From: Bacillota bacterium
GTDB taxonomy: Bacteria; Bacillota; Sulfobacillia; Sulfobacillales; JAIMBI01
Direction: 5' to 3'
DNA: 35,531 bases
NCBI GenBank assembly: GCA_021846565.1
Contig: JAJZWS010000030.1
Span: 1 to 35,531 of the forward strand
The notes beneath the pieces are model-generated. The model was not told the origin of the DNA. It worked only from the letters and a program-made list of their open reading frames with translations, and did not search any database. Shown here one piece after another: positions 1-7,348 of this stretch. How positions within the stretch are numbered: position 1 is the stretch's first letter; each line of letters starts with the position of its first letter. The translations under genes and the position numbers were made by a program.

Positions 1-184
1 CGTGGGCTTCGGCACGCCACGCGCCGGCCGACTCGTCCAAGGCACGCAGTTGGGCCTGCCGAATCACCTCTCGCCTCGCCGCCTCCACGAGAAAGGCCGT
101 CCGCTTTCCGGGCCCGCTCAACCGGTCAATCGCCTGGATCAAGTCGCCGGGCAAGCGTATGGGAATCAACTTCAGCGTGCTCAT
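1..184 (-). CDS. Ribbon-helix-helix (CopG/antitoxin-like) protein, 3' part cut by window edge
   Basis: Reading leftward from the ATG at 184, the frame stays open for 61 codons to the window edge. The product begins MSTLKLIPIRLPGDLIQAID, followed by a helix-turn-helix-like KRTAFLVEAARREVI. An N-terminal beta strand with alternating basic/hydrophobic residues, then two helices, is the layout of the ribbon-helix-helix DNA-binding fold found in CopG regulators and type II antitoxins. A GAGGGG ribosome binding site lies 6 bases upstream of the ATG. The toxin partner, if any, would lie outside the window to the left. It could instead be a solitary regulator. Fold call is by pattern; no function is proven. 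Confidence 0.65.
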   Translation of the reverse strand, partial: MSTLKLIPIRLPGDLIQAIDRLSGPGKRTAFLVEAARREVIRQAQLRALDESAGAWRAEAH

Positions 185-374
185 GGCGCCCCTCGGATGC
201 GCCAGCAGGGCTCACCAGGCGTTGGTAAGCCCGTGATGCGGGGCCACCCGCCGAGTGCTCTCTCCCAGGGCTCTTGGGGTCCCATCCCTCCAAGCGATGT
301 TTTACTGACGTGAGCGGCCGACACGTAAAGCGCGCTCCGGCGACTCTGCGTGAGACGCCATGCTGCCCCCTACC

Positions 375-390
375 TACAACTATTGTCGTA
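375..390. promoter_or_regulatory. Candidate repressor operator (inverted repeat) abutting the MFS -35 box
   Basis: The bases TACAAC-TATT-GTCGTA form a 6-bp inverted repeat with one mismatch and a 4-base centre. They end one base before the putative -35 hexamer. TACAA/TTGTA half-sites with a short spacer are typical of MarR-type boxes, but no MarR gene is in the window. The assignment rests on position and symmetry only. Confidence 0.25.
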
Positions 391-419
391 TTCAATCGCA
401 GACGAGGAATTTCTATAAT
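391..419 (+). promoter_or_regulatory. Sigma-A-type promoter for the MFS gene
   Basis: A perfect TATAAT -10 box sits at 414-419, with a weak -35 (TTCAAT, 391-396, 3 of 6 matches) 17 bases upstream. Transcription would start near 426, giving a leader of about 20 bases. The AGGAGG ribosome binding site at 432-437 lies 8 bases before the ATG. Confidence 0.6.
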
Positions 420-445
420 CGGACTATCGCCAGGAGGCTGAACGG

Positions 446-1753
446 ATGATTCACGCGTGGAAGGGACCGGCAGGATTTGGTCGTTTCTGGTTCTCGGCGA
501 TCCAGATTGGATTATCGGGTTGGATGGTCCAAGTTGGACTGTTTGTCACGCTCGTGGCGGTCCATTCCGCCGCGGTGATGGCCACCGTGGTCTTGTTGGC
601 GACACTTCCTGCCCTCCTCCTGGGGCCCGTGGTGGGTGCCTGGCTGGACCGGCACGATCTGCCTGGCCTAGCCGCCGCCGCGGCGATCGGTCAAGCCCTG
701 CTGCTGCCCTTCATCGGCTTGCTACTGACGCGCCACGTCATCGTGATGACGGGCTTGTACGCACTGTATAATGTCTTGGGTAGTGCCGGAGCGAGCGCAC
801 GTCAACAGTTGCGGTACCGCGTGACGCCACCGGCCCAATGGACCGACGTGAATGCTCGCCTAGGCAGCATCACCGGGATGACCACGATTGTCGGGGCCCT
901 GCTGGGTGGCACGGTGGCGATTTGGGGACTAATGACCCTGCTCCTCCTGGCAGCCATTCTACGCCTGCTCTCCGGCGGCCTCCTCGCATCCCTCGTGCCG
1001 CTGGCCCGGGCCCGTTCGGCTGGGCCCACACCCCAGCCGCAACGATCTTTCGGTCACACCGTCCGTGACGGCTTTCGGGCGTTGCGGGACTTTCCGGCCG
1101 CGTCCAGCGTGCTGGTCGTCGGAATCGCGTGGGGACTCATTGGAGGTAGCTATGATGTACTCCTCACCGATTACGGGGTGCGGCTGTTGCACGGGGGCGG
1201 ATGGGGTGTCAGCGGCTTCTATGTAACGGATGGCGCGGGGGTCCTGCTCGGGACATTTGCCGCACGGCGGATCCGGCCCCGTTGGCGCCCCCATGCTTAT
1301 GGCTTGGCTTACTTACTACAAGGACTCTTCTGGACGCTGTTCGCCGTCAGTCACACCTGGACCATCGCAATTCCCTGGCTCCTCGCCATGCGGATGGCCA
1401 GCGGCCTCATTATCGCATGGGATACGACCCTCCTTTTGGAGACCGTACCTACGCAGCTTCACAGTCGCGTTTACAGTTTACACAACGCTACCTACGGCAC
1501 CGTTGGCAAGCTCTCCTTGGCGCTCACCGCCCTGCTCCTGGCGTGGGCTGGCCCGCAAGGCATTGCCGTGGCCACCGGCGTGGGTTCCATGCTGGTGGGA
1601 GCGACGTGGTGGGTGGTGATCGGCAGGCGATGGCCGCCCTCCGGAGCGCCGACCACGGACGCCCGTCAACTTTCCCGGCAAATCCCATCGGCTGCCCACG
1701 ACCCGCCATCCCCGCACGCCACGCCCCAGGCGCGGTCCTGGAGCGCATCCTAA
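446..1753 (+). CDS. MFS transporter (DHA3/MFS_3-like efflux permease)
   Basis: This 435-residue protein is strongly hydrophobic from residue 14 to about 395, with roughly 10-12 membrane segments. A loop-2 motif (LLGPVVGAWLDRHD, about residues 58-71) matches major-facilitator motif A (G-x-x-x-D-R). The overall pattern resembles the drug-export branch MFS_3/DHA3, which exchanges protons for hydrophobic substrates across the cytoplasmic membrane. The C-terminal 40 residues are a Pro/Ser-rich cytoplasmic tail. The ATG at 446 follows AGGAGG by 8 bases and a consensus -10 box by 26 bases. The gene is monocistronic and converges with the EamA gene. The substrate cannot be read from the sequence. Confidence 0.85.
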   Translation: MIHAWKGPAGFGRFWFSAIQIGLSGWMVQVGLFVTLVAVHSAAVMATVVLLATLPALLLGPVVGAWLDRHDLPGLAAAAAIGQALLLPFIGLLLTRHVIVMTGLYALYNVLGSAGASARQQLRYRVTPPAQWTDVNARLGSITGMTTIVGALLGGTVAIWGLMTLLLLAAILRLLSGGLLASLVPLARARSAGPTPQPQRSFGHTVRDGFRALRDFPAASSVLVVGIAWGLIGGSYDVLLTDYGVRLLHGGGWGVSGFYVTDGAGVLLGTFAARRIRPRWRPHAYGLAYLLQGLFWTLFAVSHTWTIAIPWLLAMRMASGLIIAWDTTLLLETVPTQLHSRVYSLHNATYGTVGKLSLALTALLLAWAGPQGIAVATGVGSMLVGATWWVVIGRRWPPSGAPTTDARQLSRQIPSAAHDPPSPHATPQARSWSAS

Positions 1754-1832
1754 TCCAACGCATCCGGTGCTCACGGAGCTAAGCCCACGGCCGTGGAAGG
1801 GCCGAGCGTCTGTCCCTAAGCTTCCTGCGGGA

Positions 1833-2720
1833 CTAGCGGTTCGCACCCGCCCCGATACCGTTCAGCCCGGTCGACAGCCGGGCGCGCTGGCCGAGCGCCA
1901 CGCTGCCCACCACCAGCACCGCGGCTAGAGCGTCTTGCCACGTAAGAGGCTCACCCAACAACCAAGCGGACCACCCCAGCGTGCAAAACAGCTGCACATA
2001 CTGCACCTGGCTGACGCGCGCCACCCCACCCAGCGCCAGTCCCCGGTACCACGCGAAAAAGGCCGCCAGCTGACTGCCCAGCGCCACGTAGGCGAAGGCG
2101 GCCCACGCTCGAGTCGGCACCAGACTCCAATCATGGGGCAGGTGCGTCGCGGCGACCCCCAAGGCGGCCGGGCTCACCAGCACCAGCGCCCAGCAAATCA
2201 CGTCGGCCGCCGGCATCTGACGAGCAAGCCGCCCGCCCTCGGCGTACCCCACCGCCGCGGCCGCCACAGCACCCACCAACGCCAGGTCGGGCCACGCCGC
2301 CTTCCCCCCGGTCAGGAGCGCATAAACCAGCACCACCCCACTCGCCGTGCCGGCCGCCACCCAAAACCCGGCCGGCATCACCTCGTGGGCCCGCCGGGCT
2401 CCCACCCAGGCCGTGGCCAGTGGCAGCAGCGCCAGCACCACCGCGCCGTTGGCGGCCGGCAACCCCGTGAGCGCGACGGCGGAGAGCCAGGGAAATCCAA
2501 TCACGACGCCCAGCCCCACCACCACCAGCGCCACGACGTGGCGCCTGGGGAAGGGCCGGCGCAGGAGCCAGAGCCAGGCCGCCGCCACGAGCGCCGCCGC
2601 CGCAGCACGGCCCATCCCCATGATGTCCGGTCCCAGGGACGGATCGCCCATCTGCGTGGCAGGCAGGGTCAGGCTGAACCCCAGCATGCCAACTGCCCCC
2701 CACCACCAAGCTCTTGTCAT
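1833..2720 (-). CDS. EamA/DMT-family permease
   Basis: The 295-residue product has about ten hydrophobic segments in two similar halves, the drug/metabolite transporter (EamA) layout. The first half ends near residue 140 (VVLVYALL). The second contains LVGAVAAAAVGYAEG and a typical last helix, LAAVLVVGSVALGQRA. Charged residues are concentrated between helices. These proteins usually export amino acids or related metabolites across the inner membrane. The ATG follows a GGAGGG site by 6 bases. The gene is divergent from a MocR-type regulator across 106 bases, a pairing often seen when the regulator controls the permease. The substrate is unknown. Confidence 0.85.
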   Translation of the reverse strand: MTRAWWWGAVGMLGFSLTLPATQMGDPSLGPDIMGMGRAAAAALVAAAWLWLLRRPFPRRHVVALVVVGLGVVIGFPWLSAVALTGLPAANGAVVLALLPLATAWVGARRAHEVMPAGFWVAAGTASGVVLVYALLTGGKAAWPDLALVGAVAAAAVGYAEGGRLARQMPAADVICWALVLVSPAALGVAATHLPHDWSLVPTRAWAAFAYVALGSQLAAFFAWYRGLALGGVARVSQVQYVQLFCTLGWSAWLLGEPLTWQDALAAVLVVGSVALGQRARLSTGLNGIGAGANR

Positions 2721-2751
2721 CCCGATCCCTCCTGGCGGTCCCTAGATCTTG

Positions 2752-2766
2752 TCCGACCCTATCCGA
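2752..2766. promoter_or_regulatory. Direct repeat TCCGA-N5-TCCGA between EamA and MocR genes
   Basis: Two TCCGA copies (2752-2756 and 2762-2766) are 10 bases apart, so they face the same side of the helix. MocR-family regulators such as PdxR are known to bind direct repeats in divergent promoter regions. A TTGACG -35-like hexamer for the regulator lies at 2777-2782, but its -10 is poor. Function is inferred from context. Confidence 0.25.
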
Positions 2767-2826
2767 AAATGGCCGCTTGACGTCCAGCCAATTTGCGATG
2801 ATTTTTAGAGCCAATGGGGGGATCGC

Positions 2827-4221
2827 ATGCGCAGAACAGCGTCAACCACGGTGCGGCAGCTCGTATGGGATCGGGTGCGGGAGGGAGCCTGGCCACCGGG
2901 CACCCGCATTCCGACGGAGCGGGCACTGGCCCAAACGTTAGGCGTGAACCGCAGCACCGTCGCCGCCGTTTACGACGACTTGGCCGCGGACGGACTCCTG
3001 GAGCGCCGTCAGGGCAGTGGTACGTATGTCCACCAAAGTCTCTGGGGCGTGGCCCCCAACTGGACCCGATATCTGGCCACCGCCGCCTCCCGCCCGTCCG
3101 CCGCCCTGTTGACCCAGGTGAGGGAGGCTCGCCGTCGGCCCGGGATTCTCGACTTGACGCGCGCCGACCCCGGTCCCGATTTTTGGCCCCAAGAGAGACT
3201 CGCGCAGTTGTGGCGTACCGTCGAGGTGGGGGCGTTGTTGGAGTACGGCGCGCCCGAGGGTTGGATGCCGCTCCGCGAAGCCGTGGCCCAAGAGATGGAG
3301 CGCCGCACCGGGCGCAGCGTGTCCCCCGCGTCGGTGCTCATCACATCGGGCGCGTCGCAGGCCTTGTACCTCGCTGCCCGGGGTCTCCTGAAGCCCGGTG
3401 ACGCCATCGCCATGGAGTCGCCTTCGTACTACTACTCACTGCCGCTGTTTCAGTCCTGCGGGATTCGGCTGCTGCCCATCGCCATGGATGGAGAGGGACT
3501 CCTCCCCGATGCGCTGGAGTCCACCCTGCGCCATCACCGGCCGTCCATGGTGTGGGTCAATCCCACCCATCACAATCCCACCGGCACGGTGCTGTCGACG
3601 GTGCGCCGAGCGACCCTCTTGGACCTGGCGACCCGCTGGCAGGTGCCCGTGTTGGAGGACGACGCGTTCTACGGGTTCGACCTTTCGGCCACCCGCCCGC
3701 CCGCGCCTTTGTATACGGAGGGCGGCAGCCCGCACGTGATTTATATCGGTACGGTGTCCAAGAGTGTCGCCCCGGGACTCAGGGTGGGCTGGATGGTGGC
3801 ACCCGCCCCCGTTATCCGGCAGCTGGCCGATATCAAGGGCCAAATGGACATGGGTACGCCGCTTCCGATGCAGGCGCTGGTGGCGGCCTGGCTCACCGAC
3901 GCCCAGCGCTCGGCTCACGAAGTCGTCTTCAAGCAGAGACTTGGGGAGCGGCTCGCGCACTTCCATCAGGCGATGGAGCCCCTCCGACGCCTGGGGGCTG
4001 TTTGGGAGGCACCCATGGGCGGCTTTTATCAGTGGATCCGCTGGCCGGATGGGAAAACCGACCGGCAATGGCTTGGGGAAGCCATCGAGCGGGCAGGTCT
4101 GGTGTTCACCCCCGGGCAGGTGTACGGATCGCCGGAGGGATACGCGCGTTTCAATTTTGCTGCCGCGCCACGCGAGCGCCTGACCGCCACGCTGGCCCGG
4201 CTGGCCGACGTGCTATCTTAG
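2827..4221 (+). CDS. MocR/GntR-family PLP-dependent regulator (aminotransferase-like)
   Basis: The 464-residue protein is a fusion of two parts. Residues about 8-72 form a GntR winged helix (PGTRIPTERALAQTLGVNRS, ending in the wing RRQGSGTY). Residues about 90-460 form a fold-type I aminotransferase. PLP-site signatures are visible: NPTHHNPTG, the Asp/Tyr pair in DDAFYGFD, and the Schiff-base lysine in TVSKSVAPGLRVGW (Lys312). MocR proteins use the aminotransferase domain to sense amino-acid or PLP-type ligands and control neighbouring genes. The ATG follows a GGGGGGA site by 5 bases. The divergent EamA permease is the likely target. A HAD hydrolase follows 34 bases downstream. Confidence 0.9.
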   Translation: MRRTASTTVRQLVWDRVREGAWPPGTRIPTERALAQTLGVNRSTVAAVYDDLAADGLLERRQGSGTYVHQSLWGVAPNWTRYLATAASRPSAALLTQVREARRRPGILDLTRADPGPDFWPQERLAQLWRTVEVGALLEYGAPEGWMPLREAVAQEMERRTGRSVSPASVLITSGASQALYLAARGLLKPGDAIAMESPSYYYSLPLFQSCGIRLLPIAMDGEGLLPDALESTLRHHRPSMVWVNPTHHNPTGTVLSTVRRATLLDLATRWQVPVLEDDAFYGFDLSATRPPAPLYTEGGSPHVIYIGTVSKSVAPGLRVGWMVAPAPVIRQLADIKGQMDMGTPLPMQALVAAWLTDAQRSAHEVVFKQRLGERLAHFHQAMEPLRRLGAVWEAPMGGFYQWIRWPDGKTDRQWLGEAIERAGLVFTPGQVYGSPEGYARFNFAAAPRERLTATLARLADVLS

Positions 4222-4255
4222 GTGGGTTTGCCGGTCGACCAGAGGGGGCGTTGCG

Positions 4256-4871
4256 GTGCGGGAAGTCGACATGGTGTGGTGGGATGTGGACGGGGTGCTC
4301 ATCGTCGGCGCGGGATTCAGTGCGCGGCTGCCGGAGCTCGGGATCCGGCAGGAAGAGACAGCCGCCTTTTTCCACGGTCCGTTTCAGGACTGCCTCATCG
4401 GCCGAGCGCAGTTGGCTGACGTCCTGCCCCCCTTTCTTCAAGAATGGGGCTGGTCGAATGGCGTCAACGCTTTCCTGAAAATCTGGTTCGACAGCGAGCG
4501 CACGAAAAACAGGGTCGCCTGGGATTGGCTCCAACACCTCGCGCAGTCGCGCGTGCCCCAGTACTTGGCCACCAACCAGGAGGCCACGCGCCTCCAGGTG
4601 CTCATGGACGACATCGGGCTCGGCACGTTGGTGACCGGCACGCTAGCCTCGTCGGAGCTGGGCGCGCGAAAGCCGGATCCGGTGTACTTCGCGCGCCCAG
4701 CTCCGCTATTCGGGGGCACCTGATCCCACACGGGTGCTGTTTTGGGATGACCAGGCGGCCAACGTGGAGGCGGCTGCCCGGGCCGGCCTCCACGCCATCT
4801 TGTACCAGAGCCCCGAACAGCTCCAGGACGAAATGACTGCGCTGGCATTCACCCGCGCCCCAGCCCCTTAG
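4256..4871 (+). CDS. HAD-superfamily hydrolase, interrupted by a +1 frameshift
   Basis: The first frame runs from GTG 4256 to a stop at 4721-4723. It carries HAD motif I (WWDVDGVLI), motif II (LATNQE) and motif III lysine (ARKPDPVYF). The missing motif IV is in the next frame: PDPTRVLFWDDQAANVEAAA, ending at TAG 4869-4871. Joining the frames with a +1 shift near 4694-4698 gives an intact protein of about 205 residues, the normal size for a small HAD phosphatase. The break is therefore one extra (or two missing) bases, either a true mutation or a sequencing error. The ATG at 4271 is an alternative start. The restored 3' end overlaps the convergent GH57 gene by 4 bases. The substrate is unknown. 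Confidence 0.75.
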
Positions 4872-7288
4872 GTGGCTGGCCACGCGACCCGGACGCGCTG
4901 AGCCAGATTCCGCGCCACGCCATCGCCCACGACGACGGCGGCGCCATGCCGGTTCATGACCAACTCGCGGTAGCACACGTCCTGGAGCCGACGCAAGTCG
5001 GGTGTCCAGGGCAGATCCCCCAACAGCCCCAAGTCCTCGTCCAGCTGGCGCCAGCGGGCGGCGTCGGTGGGCCGGTCGGCCAGTTCCCGCGCCCATCGGC
5101 CCAGCGTCCGCTCCAACGTATAGGTCCAGTCATGGGCTCCCAGATCCACCTGCCAGAACGCGACTTCGGCCAAGAGGTCCCGGATGTGGGCTCCGTTCCA
5201 CGGCTGGCGGTGCAGCGCGCCGCGGAGCCGGTGCGCCAGGGCAAAGGCGGCGGCGGTGCGAAACACCTCGGGAATCGGCTGGTCCAACTCGACCAGAAAC
5301 CGCATCAGCGTGCTTTGGCGGTCGTACACTTGGCCATACGCGGCCTCGGCTTCGGCCGTCCCGTCGGCCAGGACGCCTCCCAGCACCAGCCGCTGTTCAT
5401 CCCGAAACAGGTGCGTGAGATTATACGTGGCCCCCATGAAATGCTGATCCAGCACGTGAATCACTCCCGCGGTGTCCGCCCGCCGAAAGGCGTCCAGCAC
5501 CTGTTCCGCCGTCCTGCGGTACGCCTCGATGCCGCAAAACGGCCGCACGCCGGCCACCACGTTGTGGTCGCCCCAATGCACCGCCGCCCCCGACAACTCG
5601 GTCCACGCACCGGTGATGTTGGACCGCACGGTGAGCCGCGCCACGACTGCCTTGGTGCGCGCCGCGCGCACCTCCTGGCGGTCTTGCCAATTGACTGTAT
5701 AACAATACGGGTGGATAGCGTCTCGCGGGACGCCCCCGGCCACGGGCTCCAACAAGGACAGCATCGTGGCGTGGGCCCCCACCCCGGTGAGGTCCAGCTG
5801 CACCGGCTCCACTGCGCGGCGATACACCGTCGCGCCATCCTTCCAGGCCGGCAGATTGCTCTCGGCTTCGGCCAGCACGGCCAGAAACGGGTCGCGCCAA
5901 TCCTCATCCAATGCGTCCCGGGCCAGCTGGAGCACCCGACCGGCGTAACGCAGCACCTGCACCGCCTCCAACCCGGAGATGTCGTCAAAAAACCAGCCAC
6001 AGCTCGTGAACATCAACAGCGCATGGCGCGCCATCTCCAAAAGCTGCCGAGCCTGGACGCGTCCCGCCGCATCGAGTCCCGCCTGCGCCTGCTCGTCGAA
6101 GAATCGGTCCAGCACGGTGGGCGACCGATCCAGGATCACGTCGACGTATGCGTCGCGCGCCGCCCAAGGGTCCTTTAAGAGCGGCGCGGCCGCCCTGCTG
6201 TAGGCGGCGGCCGCGGTCGCGGCCAGGCGGTCCAGCGCCGTTCTGAGCGGCGCCCGCCACCGCTGGTGCCAACCCGGCGTCATGCCGGTGCTGCAACCAC
6301 AATCGTCACGCCAGCGCTCCACGCCGTGCACGCAGCTCCACGAACTTTGTTCGTGAATCTCTGCGACCCAGGTGGGGGGATGATCGGCCAGATACTGGCC
6401 GTAGTTGGTCAACGCAGCCCAGCCCGACTGCTCAATCACCGAGAGCGCATACGACAGCGCCATGTTGCCCCACCGATGATGGTGCCCGTAGCTCTCGCCG
6501 TCGGTGGCAACGTGGACCAGCTGCGGCACGTCGCGGTCATCAAACGCCGCCAGCAGGCGCTCGGCGAACCGAGCGCCGTCGTCGAGCAGGCCCTCAAATG
6601 CGACCGCCTGGGACGTCGGCCCGTCGTAGAAAAATACGGCGATGGTCGCTCCGGATGGCAACTCCACCCGATAGGGCCGCGTGGGGTCGATGGTGCCGCC
6701 CGAGGTGTCCACCCAGTCCAACCCGCCTTCGGGCCGGCAGCGGGCGGCCTGGGACGGCGCCAGCACGGTGAAGCGAATCCCCTCCGCGGCCAGATCCTCC
6801 AAGGTGGCGGTGTCCGCCGCGGTTTCAGGCAGCCACATGCCCTCCGGCATTCGTCCAAACCGGTGGCAGAAGTCGCGAATGCCCCAGCGAATCTCCGTCA
6901 GCCGATCCCGCGGGCTTGCGAGCGGCAGAATGACATGGTTGTACGCCTGGGCCAGCGCCGACCCATGCCCCCCGTATCGCGTCTGGCTGGCCCGGTCTCC
7001 CTCCAGGATGCTGCGGTACACGTCGGGCGCCTCATGCTCCAGCCACGCCAGCAGCGTGGGCCCGACGTTGAAGCTCATCCACGCAAAGTTGTTGACAATG
7101 CGCTCGATGTCCCCCGCGCCGTTCAGGATCCGCGAGGCGGTGTTGGGCTCGTAGCACTCGTCGGTGATGCGACGGTTCCAATCATGATAGGGCGCCGCCG
7201 AATGCTCCTCCTGCACCGCCTCCAGCCACGGATTTTCCCGTGGCGGCTGATAAAAGTGGCCATGAACCAGGACCGAGCGTCCACCCAA
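4868..7288 (-). CDS. Glycoside hydrolase family 57 protein with DUF3536 domain
   Basis: The protein of about 806 residues opens with the GH57 motif HGHFYQPPREN. It then has a GHG motif, the nucleophile motif EGMWLPET (Glu155) and the acid motif ATDGESYGHHH (Asp263). The long C-terminal part matches the DUF3536 architecture (WSCVHGVERWRDDCGC, then helical repeats). GH57 enzymes act on alpha-glucans as amylases, amylopullulanases or branching enzymes; this subgroup's exact reaction is not settled. The TTG at 7288 is chosen because GAAGAGAGAGGGG precedes it at normal spacing; the frame stays open to a GTG at 7339 with a poor site. It is the last gene of the malQ-treZ operon. Acting on cytoplasmic glycogen-like glucan is an inference from its neighbours. 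Confidence 0.85.
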   Translation of the reverse strand: MGGRSVLVHGHFYQPPRENPWLEAVQEEHSAAPYHDWNRRITDECYEPNTASRILNGAGDIERIVNNFAWMSFNVGPTLLAWLEHEAPDVYRSILEGDRASQTRYGGHGSALAQAYNHVILPLASPRDRLTEIRWGIRDFCHRFGRMPEGMWLPETAADTATLEDLAAEGIRFTVLAPSQAARCRPEGGLDWVDTSGGTIDPTRPYRVELPSGATIAVFFYDGPTSQAVAFEGLLDDGARFAERLLAAFDDRDVPQLVHVATDGESYGHHHRWGNMALSYALSVIEQSGWAALTNYGQYLADHPPTWVAEIHEQSSWSCVHGVERWRDDCGCSTGMTPGWHQRWRAPLRTALDRLAATAAAAYSRAAAPLLKDPWAARDAYVDVILDRSPTVLDRFFDEQAQAGLDAAGRVQARQLLEMARHALLMFTSCGWFFDDISGLEAVQVLRYAGRVLQLARDALDEDWRDPFLAVLAEAESNLPAWKDGATVYRRAVEPVQLDLTGVGAHATMLSLLEPVAGGVPRDAIHPYCYTVNWQDRQEVRAARTKAVVARLTVRSNITGAWTELSGAAVHWGDHNVVAGVRPFCGIEAYRRTAEQVLDAFRRADTAGVIHVLDQHFMGATYNLTHLFRDEQRLVLGGVLADGTAEAEAAYGQVYDRQSTLMRFLVELDQPIPEVFRTAAAFALAHRLRGALHRQPWNGAHIRDLLAEVAFWQVDLGAHDWTYTLERTLGRWARELADRPTDAARWRQLDEDLGLLGDLPWTPDLRRLQDVCYRELVMNRHGAAVVVGDGVARNLAQRVRVAWPAT

Positions 7289-7348
7289 CGGCAAACCCCT
7301 CTCTCTTCCGCCCCCTGAAGTGCACGGCCCCGCAGACACCCACGGCCG

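Larger units (their letters stand above)
185..445. other. Divergent intergenic region between antitoxin-like gene and MFS gene
   Basis: These 261 bases separate two divergent genes and carry no convincing reading frame. The right end holds the MFS promoter. The only other structure seen is the inverted repeat TACAAC-TATT-GTCGTA at 375-390, next to the MFS -35 box. No clear promoter for the leftward gene was recognised. Confidence 0.5.

Noticed and set aside
1754-1832. Terminator between the convergent MFS and EamA genes
   Set aside because: Only a 12-bp palindrome CCACGGCCGTGG without a loop and a short GTCCC/GGGAC pair are seen; no T run on either strand.
4946-6178. 410-codon open frame on the upper strand opposite the GH57 gene
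   Set aside because: Antisense shadow with no start signal or domain; the GH57 sequence is continuous through it.
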